This document shows, piece after piece, positions 51,099-59,799 of a DNA stretch of 64,000 nucleotides. The stretch is from the NCBI RefSeq assembly GCF_900102145.1, contig NZ_FNBC01000004.1, positions 1 through 64,000 of the forward strand, given 5' to 3'. The notes under the pieces were generated by a model. The model had not been told where the DNA came from, made no database searches, and was given only the letters and a program-made list of their open reading frames with translations. The position numbers and the translations under genes are program-made. Positions within the stretch are counted from its first letter, which is position 1. Each line of letters begins with the position of its first letter. The stretch is from Thermus arciformis. Its GTDB lineage: Bacteria; Deinococcota; Deinococci; Deinococcales; Thermaceae.

Positions 51099-52499
51099 CT
51101 ACGCCCCCTCGTGGGGCTTGGCGAGCCTCATGGGGACCACGATGCGGTCAAACTCCTCCTCCGTGAGGTAGCCGAGCTCGAGGGCCGCCTGCTTCAGGGT
51201 CTTCTTCTCCTTGATGGCCTTCTTGACGATCTCCGCCGCCTTGTCGTAGCCGATGGCCTTGTTGAGGGCGGTGGCCAGCATGGGGTTCTTCTGGAGGTGC
51301 TCCTCAATGCGCTCCAGGTTGGGCTCAATCCCCTTGGCCAGGTGCTCGTTGAAGGACTCCATGGCCTCGGCGAGGAGCTTGATGGACTCGAGGGCGGCGT
51401 CGGCCATCACCGGCTTAAAGACGTTGAGCTGGAAGTTCCCCTGGCTTCCCGCGAAGGCCACGGCGTGGTCGTTGCCATAGACCCGCACCACCACCATGGT
51501 GAGGGCCTCCACCTGGGTGGGGTTCACCTTCCCCGGCATGATGGAGGACCCGGGCTCGTTGGCGGGGATGAAGATCTCCCCGATCCCCCCGTAAGGCCCC
51601 GAGGCCAGCCAGCGGATGTCGTTGCCGATCTTCATCAGGGCCCCGGCCAGGGTGCGGATGGCCCCCATGGCGAAGACCAGCTCGTCGTGGGCGGCCAAGG
51701 CGGCGAAGCGGTTTTCCGCCACCCGGAAGGGGAGGCCCGTTTCCTCCGCCAGGTACTTGGCCACGAGCTCCCCGAAGCGGGGGTGGGCGTTTAAGCCCGT
51801 GCCCACCGCCGTGCCCCCGATGGCGAGGTTGTAGAGGCCCTTTTCCGCCTCCCTCACCATGGAGAGGGTGTTCCTGAGCTCTGCGGCCCAGCTTCCCACC
51901 TCCTGGCCCAGGGTGATGGGCACGGCGTCCATGAGGTGGGTGCGGCCGATCTTGACGATGCCGTCAAAGGCCTTGGCCTTTTCCTCAAAGGTCTGGATCA
52001 GGCCTTCCGCCGCCGGGTAGAGCCTTTGGTGAAGGGCCAGGGCCATGGCCACGTACATGGCGGTGGGGAAGGTGTCGTTGGAGCTTTGGCCCCGGTTCAC
52101 GTGGTCGTTGGGGTGGACGTACTTGGAGCCCAGGGGCTTCCCCAGGATCTCCGAGGCCCGGTTGGCGATGACCTCGTTCACGTTCATGTTGGTCTGGGTG
52201 CCGCTTCCCGTCTGGAAGACCACCAGGGGGAAGTGGTCGTCCAGCTTCCCCTGGACCACCTCCTCCGCCGCCTGGATGATGGCCCTCCCGATCTCCTCGG
52301 GAAGCTCCCCGAGCTCCAGGTTGGCTCTGGCCGCGGCCTTCTTCAGCATCCCGTAGGCGCGGATGACCTCGAGGGGCATGCGGAAGCGCCAGGCCCCGAT
52401 CCTAAAGTGTTCCAAGGAGCGCTGGGTCTGGGCCCCCCAGTAGCGGTCCGCCGGCACCTTCACCTCGCCCATGGTGTCCCGCTCCACCCGGTATTCCAT
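51099..52499 (-). CDS. fumC: Fumarate hydratase, class II
   Basis: 466 residues. Interconverts fumarate and malate in the TCA cycle. Contains the superfamily signature [13 protein letters not shown], the substrate loop [30 protein letters not shown], and [18 protein letters not shown], which together mark class II fumarase rather than aspartase. Homotetramer, iron-independent and heat-stable, as usual for thermophiles. Ribosome site GGAGGTGG. It follows terC on the same strand. Confidence 0.95.
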   Translation of the reverse strand: MEYRVERDTMGEVKVPADRYWGAQTQRSLEHFRIGAWRFRMPLEVIRAYGMLKKAAARANLELGELPEEIGRAIIQAAEEVVQGKLDDHFPLVVFQTGSGTQTNMNVNEVIANRASEILGKPLGSKYVHPNDHVNRGQSSNDTFPTAMYVAMALALHQRLYPAAEGLIQTFEEKAKAFDGIVKIGRTHLMDAVPITLGQEVGSWAAELRNTLSMVREAEKGLYNLAIGGTAVGTGLNAHPRFGELVAKYLAEETGLPFRVAENRFAALAAHDELVFAMGAIRTLAGALMKIGNDIRWLASGPYGGIGEIFIPANEPGSSIMPGKVNPTQVEALTMVVVRVYGNDHAVAFAGSQGNFQLNVFKPVMADAALESIKLLAEAMESFNEHLAKGIEPNLERIEEHLQKNPMLATALNKAIGYDKAAEIVKKAIKEKKTLKQAALELGYLTEEEFDRIVVPMRLAKPHEGA

Positions 52500-52520
52500 A
52501 AGCCACCTCCGCCTCTGATT

Positions 52521-53258
52521 TTATTCCTCGTAAGGGTCGTGGAGCTTCACCGGGCTTCCCCTAAGCCCAGCCCGGAGGTTCAGCCACTCCACGAAGACGG
52601 CGAAGCCCATGGCGAAGTACACGTAGCCCTTGGGGATGTGCACCCCCGTGCCCTCGGCCACCAGGGTGAAGCCCACGAGGAGGAGGAAGGAGAGGGCCAG
52701 CATCTTCACCGTGGGGTGCCGGTTCACGAAGGCGTAGATGCCCTTGGAGGCCACGAGCATGATGCCCACCGAGATGAGGATGGCCGCCACCATCACCGGC
52801 ACGTAGGAGGTGAGGCCCACGGCGGTGATGACGGAGTCTATGGAGAAGACGATGTCCAAAAGGAGCACCTGGCCGATCACCGAGGCGAAGGAGGGGGCCA
52901 CCCTTTTGGCCGCGTGGCCGGGCTCCCCTTCCAGCCGCTCGTGGATCTCCTTCACCGACTTGTAGATGAGGAAGAGCCCCCCGGCGAGGAGCACCAGGTC
53001 CTTGCCCGTGACCTCGTGGCCCAGGAGGGCGAAGAGGGGCTTTTTAAGGGCCATGATCCAGGCGATGGAGAGGAGGAAGAGGATGCGGGTCACCGCCGCG
53101 AGGCTCAGCCCTACCACCCGGGCCCGGTCCTGTTCCTCCTTGGGGAGCTTGGAGGCCAGGATGCTGATGAAGATCACGTTGTCCACGCCGAGGACCACTT
53201 CCAGGACCGTGAGGGTGAGGAGGGCCACCCAGATCTCGGGGTTCGTGAGCCAGTCCAT
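52521..53258 (-). CDS. TerC-family integral membrane protein
   Basis: 245 residues from ATG 53258. Seven membrane segments with the TerC signatures VLEVVLGVDNVIFISILASKLP, and LLLDIVFSIDSVITAVGL, containing membrane-embedded Asp residues. The family is linked to tellurite resistance and, in several bacteria, to Mn2+ export or metal loading of exported proteins. It lies next to Mn-SOD and is divergent from a thiol-reductase-like gene. Leaderless promoter TAGACT. Starts further upstream would run into the divergent gene. Confidence 0.85.
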   Translation of the reverse strand: MDWLTNPEIWVALLTLTVLEVVLGVDNVIFISILASKLPKEEQDRARVVGLSLAAVTRILFLLSIAWIMALKKPLFALLGHEVTGKDLVLLAGGLFLIYKSVKEIHERLEGEPGHAAKRVAPSFASVIGQVLLLDIVFSIDSVITAVGLTSYVPVMVAAILISVGIMLVASKGIYAFVNRHPTVKMLALSFLLLVGFTLVAEGTGVHIPKGYVYFAMGFAVFVEWLNLRAGLRGSPVKLHDPYEE

Positions 53259-53265
53259 GGGAAGG

Positions 53266-53287
53266 AGTCTACCGGGTGCCCTAGACT
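53266..53287. promoter_or_regulatory. Divergent leaderless promoters TAGACT/TAGACT (terC and YpdA-like gene)
   Basis: Minus-strand TAGACT (53271-53266), 7 nt before ATG 53258; plus-strand TAGACT (53282-53287), 7 nt before ATG 53295. The two boxes form an inverted repeat AGTCTA...TAGACT. Confidence 0.6.
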
Positions 53288-53294
53288 TAAGGCC

Positions 53295-54275
53295 ATGGTG
53301 GACGTCCTGGTGGTGGGGGCGGGGCCCGTGGGGCTTTGCGCCGCCCTTTGGGCCAAGCGCCTCGGCCTTTCCCACCTGGTGCTGGAGCGGGGCACGGTGG
53401 CGGAGACCCTTTACCGCTTTCCCCGGGACATGGTCTTCTTCTCCGAGGCCAAGAACATTGAGATCGGGGGCCATCCCCTGGTCGCCCAAGGCCCCAAGCC
53501 CACCCGCAAGGAGGCCCTCCTCTACTACCAGCGGGTGGCGGAGCGGGAGGGGCTAAGCGTCCTCACCTACACCGAGGTCCTGGCCATCCGGGGCCGGGAG
53601 GGGGACTTTCAGGTCCTGGCCAAGGACCGCAAGGGGGAAGGGGTTTTCCCGGCCCGGTACGTGGTGGTGGCCACGGGCTACTTCGGGAACCCGAACCGCC
53701 TGGGCGTCCCCGGGGAGGACCTCCCCCACGTCCTCCACCGCTACGAGGAGGCCGCCCCCTTCTTCGGGCGGGAGGTGGCGGTGGTGGGGGGGTCCAACTC
53801 GGCGGTGGAGGCCGCCTTGGACCTCTACCGGGGCGGGGCGAGGGTCACCCTCGTCCACCGGGGGAAGTGGGTCCGTCCCAGCGTGAAGTACTGGCTCCTC
53901 CCCGACTTTGAGAACCGGGTGAAGGAGGGGAGCATCCGGGCGGTGATGGAGGCGGAGGTGGAGGCCATCACCCCGGAGGGGCTTTGGCTTTCCCGCCCAG
54001 AAGGGCGGGAGTTCCTGCCCGCCGACTTTGTGCTGGTGCTCATCGGCTACCGGGCTGAAGACCGCCTCCTTAGGGAGGCGGGGGTGGCGTACCAGGGGGA
54101 AAAGCCCGTGCTCTCCCCGGAGTTTGAGACCTCCTTGCGGGGCCTCTTCGCCATCGGCTCCTGCGCCTACGGGCCCGACACCCGCTCCGTCTTCATAGAG
54201 AACGGCCGGGAGCAGGCCCGCTTCGCCCTCGCCGCCATCGCCGCCAGGGTGCGGGGCTTGACACCAAGGCCTTAG
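53295..54275 (+). CDS. YpdA-like FAD/NAD(P) thiol-disulfide oxidoreductase
   Basis: 326 residues. Two Rossmann folds: FAD motif VLVVGAGPVGLCAALWAKRLG (3-22) and NADPH motif VAVVGGSNSAVEAALDLYRGG (about 155). FPRDMVFFSEAKNIEIGGHPL and GYFGNPNRLGVPGEDL match the YpdA/Bdr family, which reduces bacillithiol disulfide in bacteria that make that thiol. There is no CxxC redox pair as in thioredoxin reductase. Thermus is reported to make bacillithiol-like thiols in some lineages, but I cannot confirm that here. Leaderless. The ilv promoter begins inside its 3' end. Confidence 0.8.
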   Translation: MVDVLVVGAGPVGLCAALWAKRLGLSHLVLERGTVAETLYRFPRDMVFFSEAKNIEIGGHPLVAQGPKPTRKEALLYYQRVAEREGLSVLTYTEVLAIRGREGDFQVLAKDRKGEGVFPARYVVVATGYFGNPNRLGVPGEDLPHVLHRYEEAAPFFGREVAVVGGSNSAVEAALDLYRGGARVTLVHRGKWVRPSVKYWLLPDFENRVKEGSIRAVMEAEVEAITPEGLWLSRPEGREFLPADFVLVLIGYRAEDRLLREAGVAYQGEKPVLSPEFETSLRGLFAIGSCAYGPDTRSVFIENGREQARFALAAIAARVRGLTPRP

Positions 54276-54286
54276 GGGGCTATCCT
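54258..54286 (+). promoter_or_regulatory. Promoter of the ilv-leu operon
   Basis: Consensus TTGACA (54258-54263), 17-nt spacer, TATCCT (54281-54286). The -35 lies in the last codons of the upstream gene. Transcription should start near 54293, only about 4 nt before the leader peptide ATG. Confidence 0.85.
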
Positions 54287-54296
54287 TAGCCCCAAG

Positions 54297-54365
54297 ATGC
54301 GCGCCGGACTCGCCCTATCCCTAGCCCTGGTCCTAATCGTAGGGCCAGCGGGGGGTAGGGCGTAG
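54297..54365 (+). CDS. ilv-leu operon leader peptide (22 residues)
   Basis: ATG 54297 to TAG 54365. The central part reads LALSLALVLIV: five Leu, two Val and one Ile within 11 codons, three of the Leu codons being CTA, a codon seldom used in this GC-rich genome. The frame ends 64 nt before ilvB, inside the hairpin region. This is the expected control codon cluster for attenuation by charged Leu/Ile/Val tRNA. The start is almost at the predicted transcription start, so it is likely translated as a leaderless message. Confidence 0.85.
   Translation: MRAGLALSLALVLIVGPAGGRA
54327..54348 (+). promoter_or_regulatory. Attenuator pause hairpin (1:2)
   Basis: CTGGTCCTA (54327-54335) pairs with TAGGGCCAG (54340-54348), with one T-G pair, around ATCG. 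It lies over the Leu/Val/Ile codons, so a stalled ribosome would melt it. Confidence 0.7.
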
Positions 54366-54393
54366 CGTTTTAGGGCGCATCCCATAACCCCCC
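54350..54393 (+). promoter_or_regulatory. Antiterminator pairing (2:3)
   Basis: GGGGGGT (54350-54356) can pair with ACCCCCC (54387-54393), and GGG (54358-54360) with CCC (54381-54383). The second arm is also the 5' arm of the terminator, so the two structures exclude each other. Confidence 0.7.
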
Positions 54394-54417
54394 GGGCCAA
54401 CCGGGGGGTTCAAGTTT
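54386..54417 (+). terminator. Attenuator terminator hairpin (3:4)
   Basis: AACCCCCCGG (54386-54395) pairs perfectly with CCGGGGGGTT (54401-54410) around GCCAA, followed by CAAGTTT. It ends 12 nt before the ilvB start, just before the Shine-Dalgarno AAGGAGGGG. Confidence 0.8.
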
Positions 54418-54429
54418 AAGGAGGGGTCC

Positions 54430-56118
54430 ATGAAGGGAGCGGAGGCACTTTTACGGGCGCTGGAGCGGGAAGGGGTGGAGGTGATCTTCGGCCACCCGGG
54501 TGGGGCGATCATGCCCACCTACGACGCCCTCTACGATAGCCCCATCCGCCACATCCTGGTGCGGCACGAGCAAGGCGGGGTGCACGCCGCCACCGCCTAC
54601 GCCCGCGCCAGCGGCAAGGTGGGGGTGGTGATGGCCACCTCAGGCCCCGGGGCCCTGAACCTGGTCACGGGCCTCGCGGACGCCATGATGGACTCCACCC
54701 CGGTGGTGGCCATCACCGGGAACGTCCCCCGGGCCCTCATCGGCACCGACGCCTTCCAGGAGGCGGACGTCACCGGGGTCACCATGCCCATCACCAAGCA
54801 CAACTACCTGGTCCAGGACGTGAACGAGATCCCCCGGGTGGTGAAGGAGGCCTTCCACATCGCCTCCACCGGCCGCCCCGGCCCCGTGCTCATTGACATC
54901 CCCAAGGACGTCCAGCTGGAGGAGTTCACGGGAAGCTTTGACGTGCCCCTGGACCTCCCCGGCTACAAGCCCACCCTGAAGGGGCACCCCAAGCAGATAG
55001 AGAAGGCCCTGGACGCCCTGGAGAAGGCGGAACGCCCCGTCCTCATGGTGGGGGGTGGGGCCCAGCACGCCCACGCCGAGCTCCTCGCCTTCGCCGAGAA
55101 GACGGGGCTTCCCGTGATCACCACCCTCATGGGCCTTGGGGCCTTCCCGGGAAACCACCCCCTTTGGCTCGGGATGCCGGGGATGCACGGCACCGTGGCC
55201 GCCAACCGGGCCATCCACCACGCGGACGTGATCCTGGCCATCGGCCTCCGCTTTGACGACCGGGTCACGGGCAAGGTCTCCCGCTTCGCCCCCCACGCCC
55301 ACACCATCATCCACGTGGACATAGACCCTGCGGAGATCGGCAAGGTGGTGCGCACCCACATCCCCATCGTGGGGGACTCGAGGCTCGTCCTCAAGGAGCT
55401 CCTCAAGGGGGCGAAGGCCTTGAGGCTCGCCGCCTGGTGGCGGCAGCTTGAGGAGTGGCGCACCCGCTACCCCTTGCGCTATAAGCCCAAGCCCCACCTG
55501 CAAAGCCAGGAGGTGATCCGGGCCTTCCACGAGGCCACGGGGGGGCACGCCATCGTCACCACCGGGGTGGGGCAGCACCAGATGTTCGCCGCCCAGTTCT
55601 TCCCCGTGACCAGGCCCAGGAGCTTCCTCACCAGCGGGGGCCTCGGCACCATGGGGGTGGGGCTTCCCTTCGCCATCGGGGCCAAGATCGCCCGCCCCGA
55701 GGAGCTCGTCCTGGATTTTGACGGGGACGGCTCCTTCCAGATGACCCTCCAGGAGCTCGCCACGGTGGTGAAGTACGGGCTGGACGTGAAGGTGGTCATC
55801 CTGAACAACGGCTACCTGGGCATGGTGCGCCAGTGGCAGGACCTCTTCCACGCCAAGCGCTACAGCGAGGTCTACCTGGCGGACTCCAACCCCGACTTCG
55901 CCCGGCTCGCCGAGGCCTATGGGATCAAGGGGGTGAAGGTGGAGCGGAAGGAGGACCTCAGGAAGGGGGTGGAGGCCGTCTTGAACACCGATGGCCCCGT
56001 GGTGGCCGAGTTCAAGGTCTACCAGGAGGAAGGGGTCTTCCCCATGATCCCCGCCGGGGGCGCCGCCGAGGACATGATCATAGAGCACCCCGCGGAGCGG
56101 GAGGAGGTGGAGGCGTGA
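54430..56118 (+). CDS. ilvB: Acetolactate synthase large subunit
   Basis: 562 residues. Thiamine-diphosphate enzyme joining two pyruvates, or pyruvate with 2-ketobutyrate, in the first common step of valine, leucine and isoleucine synthesis. N-terminal GHPGGAIMPTYDAL with the catalytic Glu in VRHEQGGVHAATAYAR, FAD-binding middle domain, and TPP/Mg site GDGSFQMTLQEL...NNGYLGMVRQWQ. Ribosome site AAGGAGGGG lies just after the attenuator hairpin. Overlaps ilvN by 4 nt. Confidence 0.95.
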   Translation: MKGAEALLRALEREGVEVIFGHPGGAIMPTYDALYDSPIRHILVRHEQGGVHAATAYARASGKVGVVMATSGPGALNLVTGLADAMMDSTPVVAITGNVPRALIGTDAFQEADVTGVTMPITKHNYLVQDVNEIPRVVKEAFHIASTGRPGPVLIDIPKDVQLEEFTGSFDVPLDLPGYKPTLKGHPKQIEKALDALEKAERPVLMVGGGAQHAHAELLAFAEKTGLPVITTLMGLGAFPGNHPLWLGMPGMHGTVAANRAIHHADVILAIGLRFDDRVTGKVSRFAPHAHTIIHVDIDPAEIGKVVRTHIPIVGDSRLVLKELLKGAKALRLAAWWRQLEEWRTRYPLRYKPKPHLQSQEVIRAFHEATGGHAIVTTGVGQHQMFAAQFFPVTRPRSFLTSGGLGTMGVGLPFAIGAKIARPEELVLDFDGDGSFQMTLQELATVVKYGLDVKVVILNNGYLGMVRQWQDLFHAKRYSEVYLADSNPDFARLAEAYGIKGVKVERKEDLRKGVEAVLNTDGPVVAEFKVYQEEGVFPMIPAGGAAEDMIIEHPAEREEVEA

Positions 56119-56627
56119 GGCACGTCATCTCCGTCCTCGTGCAGGATCACCCCCGGGTCTTGAACCGCATCACGAGCCTCTTCGCAAGGCGGGGCTTCAA
56201 CCTGGAAAGCCTCGCCGTGGGCACCACCCACCAGCCGGGCCTTTCCCGCATCAGCCTGGTGGTCTCGGGGGACGACCGCACCCTGGAGCAGGTGGAGAAG
56301 CAGCTCAACCGGCTCATTGAGGTGCTGAAGGTCACGGACCACACCGAGCCCCACGTGGAAAGGGAGCTTGCCCTGGTCAAGGTCCACGTGGCCGGGGTGG
56401 AGGAGCGCCTGGCGGTGAAGGACATCCAGGAGGCCTTCCGGGCGAGGGTGGTGGACGTGGCCCAGAAGAGCCTGATCCTGGAGCTCACCGGGGACTCCAG
56501 GAAGGTAGACTCCTTCATTGAGGCCTTAAGGCCTTACGGGATCCTCGAGGTCATGCGCACCGGGGCGGTGGCCATGAGCCGGGGGGACCGGGTCTTGAAG
56601 GTGCGGGAGAAAAAGGAGGCGGTATGA
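56115..56627 (+). CDS. ilvN: Acetolactate synthase small (regulatory) subunit
   Basis: 170 residues from GTG 56115, overlapping the ilvB stop. ACT domain [34 protein letters not shown] followed by a second ACT-like half. Binds valine and mediates feedback inhibition. The length is the usual 160-175. Overlaps ilvC by 4 nt. Confidence 0.95.
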   Translation: MRHVISVLVQDHPRVLNRITSLFARRGFNLESLAVGTTHQPGLSRISLVVSGDDRTLEQVEKQLNRLIEVLKVTDHTEPHVERELALVKVHVAGVEERLAVKDIQEAFRARVVDVAQKSLILELTGDSRKVDSFIEALRPYGILEVMRTGAVAMSRGDRVLKVREKKEAV

Positions 56628-57637
56628 AGATCTACTACGAGCACGACGCGGACCTTGGCTTCATCCTAGGCAAGAAGGTGGCGGTCTTGGGCTTCGGCTC
56701 CCAGGGGCACGCCCACGCCCTGAACCTCAAGGACTCGGGGGTGGACGTGCGGGTGGGCCTGCGAAAGGGCTCTAGGAGCTGGGAGAAGGCGGAGGCCGCC
56801 GGGCTTAGGGTCCTCCCCGTGGCCGAGGCGGTGCGGGAGGCGGACATCGTCATGGTCCTCCTCCCCGACGAGAAGCAGGCCCAGGTCTACCGGGAGGAGG
56901 TGGAGCCCAACCTGAAGGAGGGCGGGGCCTTGGCCTTCGCCCACGGCTTCAACATCCACTTCGGCCAGATCAAGCCCCGCAAGGACCTGGACGTCTGGAT
57001 GGTGGCCCCCAAGGGCCCGGGCCACCTGGTGCGCTCGGAGTACGGGAAGGGAAGCGGGGTTCCCGCCCTGGTGGCGGTCCACCAGGACGCTTCGGGTGCC
57101 GCCTTCCCCACCGCCCTCGCCTACGCCAAGGCCATCGGGGCGGCCAGGGCCGGGGTCATCCCCACCACCTTCAAGGACGAGACGGAGACGGACCTCTTCG
57201 GGGAGCAGGCGGTCTTGTGCGGGGGCCTCACCCGGCTCATCCAGGCGGGGTTTGAGACCCTGGTGGAGGCGGGCTACCCTCCGGAGATGGCCTACTTTGA
57301 GACCGTCCACGAGGTGAAGCTCATCGTGGACCTCATCTACGAGGCGGGGCTTAGGGGCATGCGCTACTCCATCTCCAACACCGCGGAGTACGGGGACTAC
57401 ACCCGGGGCGAGCTTGCCGTGCCCCTGGAGGAGACCAAGCGCCGCATGCGGGAGATCCTGCGCCAGATCCAGACCGGGGAGTTCGCCCGGGAGTGGATGC
57501 TGGAGAACCAGGCGGGAACCCCCGTCCTGGAGGCCAACCGCAAGCGCTGGGCGGCCCACCCCATTGAGGAGGTGGGCTCGAGGCTTCGCGCCATGATGCC
57601 CTTCCTCAAGGCCAGGGTACTGGAGGAGGTAGGCTAA
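56624..57637 (+). CDS. ilvC: Ketol-acid reductoisomerase (NADP type)
   Basis: 337 residues, class I. NADPH-binding [22 protein letters not shown], with Arg/Ser-type loop after it ([12 protein letters not shown]) indicating NADPH preference. Mg ligands in [18 protein letters not shown] and [20 protein letters not shown]. Converts acetolactate or acetohydroxybutyrate to the dihydroxy acid. Followed by a UUCG hairpin before leuA. Confidence 0.95.
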   Translation: MKIYYEHDADLGFILGKKVAVLGFGSQGHAHALNLKDSGVDVRVGLRKGSRSWEKAEAAGLRVLPVAEAVREADIVMVLLPDEKQAQVYREEVEPNLKEGGALAFAHGFNIHFGQIKPRKDLDVWMVAPKGPGHLVRSEYGKGSGVPALVAVHQDASGAAFPTALAYAKAIGAARAGVIPTTFKDETETDLFGEQAVLCGGLTRLIQAGFETLVEAGYPPEMAYFETVHEVKLIVDLIYEAGLRGMRYSISNTAEYGDYTRGELAVPLEETKRRMREILRQIQTGEFAREWMLENQAGTPVLEANRKRWAAHPIEEVGSRLRAMMPFLKARVLEEVG

Positions 57638-57646
57638 GGGACCTTG

Positions 57647-57676
57647 CGGGGCCCCTTCGGGGGCCCCGTGCGTTTT
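57647..57676 (+). terminator. UUCG-tetraloop hairpin between ilvC and leuA
   Basis: CGGGGCCCC (57647-57655), TTCG loop, GGGGCCCCG (57660-57668), then TGCGTTTT. It may be a partial terminator or a stability element that lowers leuA expression relative to ilvBNC. leuA has its own ribosome site GGGAGGT and no separate promoter seen. Confidence 0.6.
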
Positions 57677-57689
57677 CGGGAGGTAAAAA

Positions 57690-59252
57690 ATGGAAAAGGA
57701 ACGGCACATCCGGATCTTTGACACCACCCTCAGGGACGGGGAGCAAAGCCCCGGGGTGGCCCTCTCCTTGGACCAGAAGCTGGAGATCGCCCAGGCCCTC
57801 GCCCGGCTCAACGTGGACATCATTGAGGCGGGCTTCCCCGTATCGGGGCCCATGGAGTTTGAGGCGGTGAGGCGCATCGCCGCCGAGGTCAAGGGCCCCG
57901 TCATCGCCGCCCTCGCCCGCACCCACACCCTGGACATAGACCAGGCGGCCAAGGCCTTGGAGCGGGCGGAGAGGCCCAGGATCCACGTCTTCACCTCCGC
58001 CTCCAAGATCCACCTCCAGTACATGCTCAAGAAGACGGAGGAGGAGGTTTTGGAGATGGCGGACGAGATGGTCCGCTACGCCCGGCGCTACGTGGACGAC
58101 GTGGAGTTCTCCGCCCAGGACGTGATGCGGGCGGACTGGGACTTCGTGAAGCGCCTCTACGAGGTGGCCATTGAGGCCGGGGCCACCACCATCAACATCC
58201 CCGACACCACGGGCTACGGCACCCCGGAGGAGTACGGGGCCCTGATCCGCAGGATCCGCGACGAGGTGGTGCGGGGGCGGGACGTGGTCATCTCCACCCA
58301 CACCCACGACGACCTGGGCCTGGCCACGGCCAACGCCCTGGCGGGGGTGCTGAACGGGGCGGGGCAGGTGGAGTGCACCATCAACGGCATCGGGGAGCGG
58401 GCGGGGAACACCGCCCTCGAGGAGGTGGTCATGGCCCTCTACGTCCGCCGGGACTTCTACAAGGCCTACACCCAGGTGAACACCCGGGAGATCTACCGGG
58501 TGAGCCGCCTGGTGGAGCGCTACACCGGGATGCCCGTCCCCCCCAACAAGGCCATCGTGGGGGACAACGCCTTCGCGCATGAATCCGGCATCCACCAGGA
58601 CGGGGTCCTCAAGCACCGCTCCACCTACGAGATCATGGACGCCGAGCTCATCGGGAGGCGGCCCGCTGTGCTCGTCCTCGGCAAGCACTCGGGCCGGGCG
58701 GCTTTTAAGAAGGCCCTGGAGGACCTGGGCTACAAGGACCTCTCCGAGGAGGAGCTGAAGAAGCTCTTTGCCCGCTTCAAGGAGATCGCCGAGAAGAAAG
58801 GCCCCCTCTCCGCCGAGGAGCTCCAGGCCCTGGTGGAAAGCGAGCGGGAGCCCGCCTCCCACTTCTTCCAGCTGGAGCACGTCCAGTTCTTCTCGGGCTC
58901 CGGGCTTTTGCCCACGGCCACGGTCAAGGTGAGGACCCCCGAAGGGGAGAGGGTGGCCACCCACACCGGGGACGGCCCCGTGGACGCGGTGTACAAGGCC
59001 CTGGAGGAGGCCATCGGCCTGAGGCCGGAGCTTGAGCTCTACCGGGTGGAGGCCATCACCGGGAGCACCGAGGCCCTGGGCCAGGTGACGGTGCGCCTCC
59101 GGCTCGGGGAGCTCCAGGCCGTGGGGGTGGGGGTCTCCCCGGACATCATTGAGGCGAGCGCCTTGGCCTTTTTGGACGCCGCGGGGAAGCTCGCCTCGGG
59201 CCGGGCTACCCGCCACCCGCCCTCCATTGAGGAGGTCCACCGCGGGGTCTAG
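57690..59252 (+). CDS. leuA: 2-Isopropylmalate synthase
   Basis: 520 residues. Condenses acetyl-CoA and 2-oxoisovalerate, the first leucine-specific step. TIM barrel [17 protein letters not shown], the metal/catalytic motifs [17 protein letters not shown] and [16 protein letters not shown], and a C-terminal regulatory LeuA dimer domain (residues about 390-520: [19 protein letters not shown]) that binds leucine. The full length distinguishes it from short homocitrate synthases. Confidence 0.95.
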   Translation: MEKERHIRIFDTTLRDGEQSPGVALSLDQKLEIAQALARLNVDIIEAGFPVSGPMEFEAVRRIAAEVKGPVIAALARTHTLDIDQAAKALERAERPRIHVFTSASKIHLQYMLKKTEEEVLEMADEMVRYARRYVDDVEFSAQDVMRADWDFVKRLYEVAIEAGATTINIPDTTGYGTPEEYGALIRRIRDEVVRGRDVVISTHTHDDLGLATANALAGVLNGAGQVECTINGIGERAGNTALEEVVMALYVRRDFYKAYTQVNTREIYRVSRLVERYTGMPVPPNKAIVGDNAFAHESGIHQDGVLKHRSTYEIMDAELIGRRPAVLVLGKHSGRAAFKKALEDLGYKDLSEEELKKLFARFKEIAEKKGPLSAEELQALVESEREPASHFFQLEHVQFFSGSGLLPTATVKVRTPEGERVATHTGDGPVDAVYKALEEAIGLRPELELYRVEAITGSTEALGQVTVRLRLGELQAVGVGVSPDIIEASALAFLDAAGKLASGRATRHPPSIEEVHRGV

Positions 59253-59277
59253 GGGTGGGGGCTTTTAGGAGGCGTCC

Positions 59278-59799
59278 GTGGTGCGGATCCGCAGGGCCGG
59301 GCTAGGGGACCTCCCTGGGGTGGCTCAGGTCCTGGTGGATACTTGGCGGGCCACCTACCGGGGCGTGGTGCCGGAGGCTTTCCTGGAGGAGCTTTCTTAC
59401 GAAGGGCAAGCAGACCGGTGGGCCCGGGGGCTGAGAGACCCCACCTGGCCCGGCCGGCTTTTCGTGGCTGAGGCCGGGGAGGTGGTGGGTTTCGCTGCCT
59501 TTGGGCCGGATAGGGCTTCCGGCTTTCCCGGCTACACCGCGGAGCTTTGGGCCATCTACGTTCTTCCCACCTGGCAGCGTAAGGGCCTGGGGCGGGCCTT
59601 GTTCCACGAGGGAGCCCGGCTGCTTCAGGCAGAGGGCTATGGGCGGATGCTGGTCTGGGTCCTCAAGGAGAACTCCCAGGGACGGGGCTTCTACGAGCAC
59701 CTGGGCGGGGTGCTCCTGGGGGAGCGGGAGATTGAGCTGGGTGGGGCTAAGCTCTGGGAAGTGGCCTATGGGTTTGACCTAGGGGAGCAGAAGTGGTAG
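59278..59799 (+). CDS. GNAT-family N-acetyltransferase
   Basis: 173 residues from GTG 59278 after TTTAGGAGG; a second GTG follows directly. GNAT fold with acetyl-CoA loop QRKGLGRALFHEGARLL and ELWAIYVLPTWQRKG. Substrate unknown. Inserted between leuA and cimA; its stop overlaps the cimA start by 7 nt. Third-position GC is visibly lower (codons such as GCT, TCT, GTT, GAT) than in its neighbours, suggesting later acquisition. Confidence 0.85.
   Translation: MVRIRRAGLGDLPGVAQVLVDTWRATYRGVVPEAFLEELSYEGQADRWARGLRDPTWPGRLFVAEAGEVVGFAAFGPDRASGFPGYTAELWAIYVLPTWQRKGLGRALFHEGARLLQAEGYGRMLVWVLKENSQGRGFYEHLGGVLLGEREIELGGAKLWEVAYGFDLGEQKW

Noticed and set aside
54640-56088. 482-codon frame opposite ilvB
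   Set aside because: Shadow of ilvB, with His/Gly/Val-rich composition typical of antisense reading in GC-rich DNA.
57606-59240. 544-codon frame opposite leuA
   Set aside because: Shadow of leuA, which has full catalytic motifs; no ribosome site and no protein-like features.
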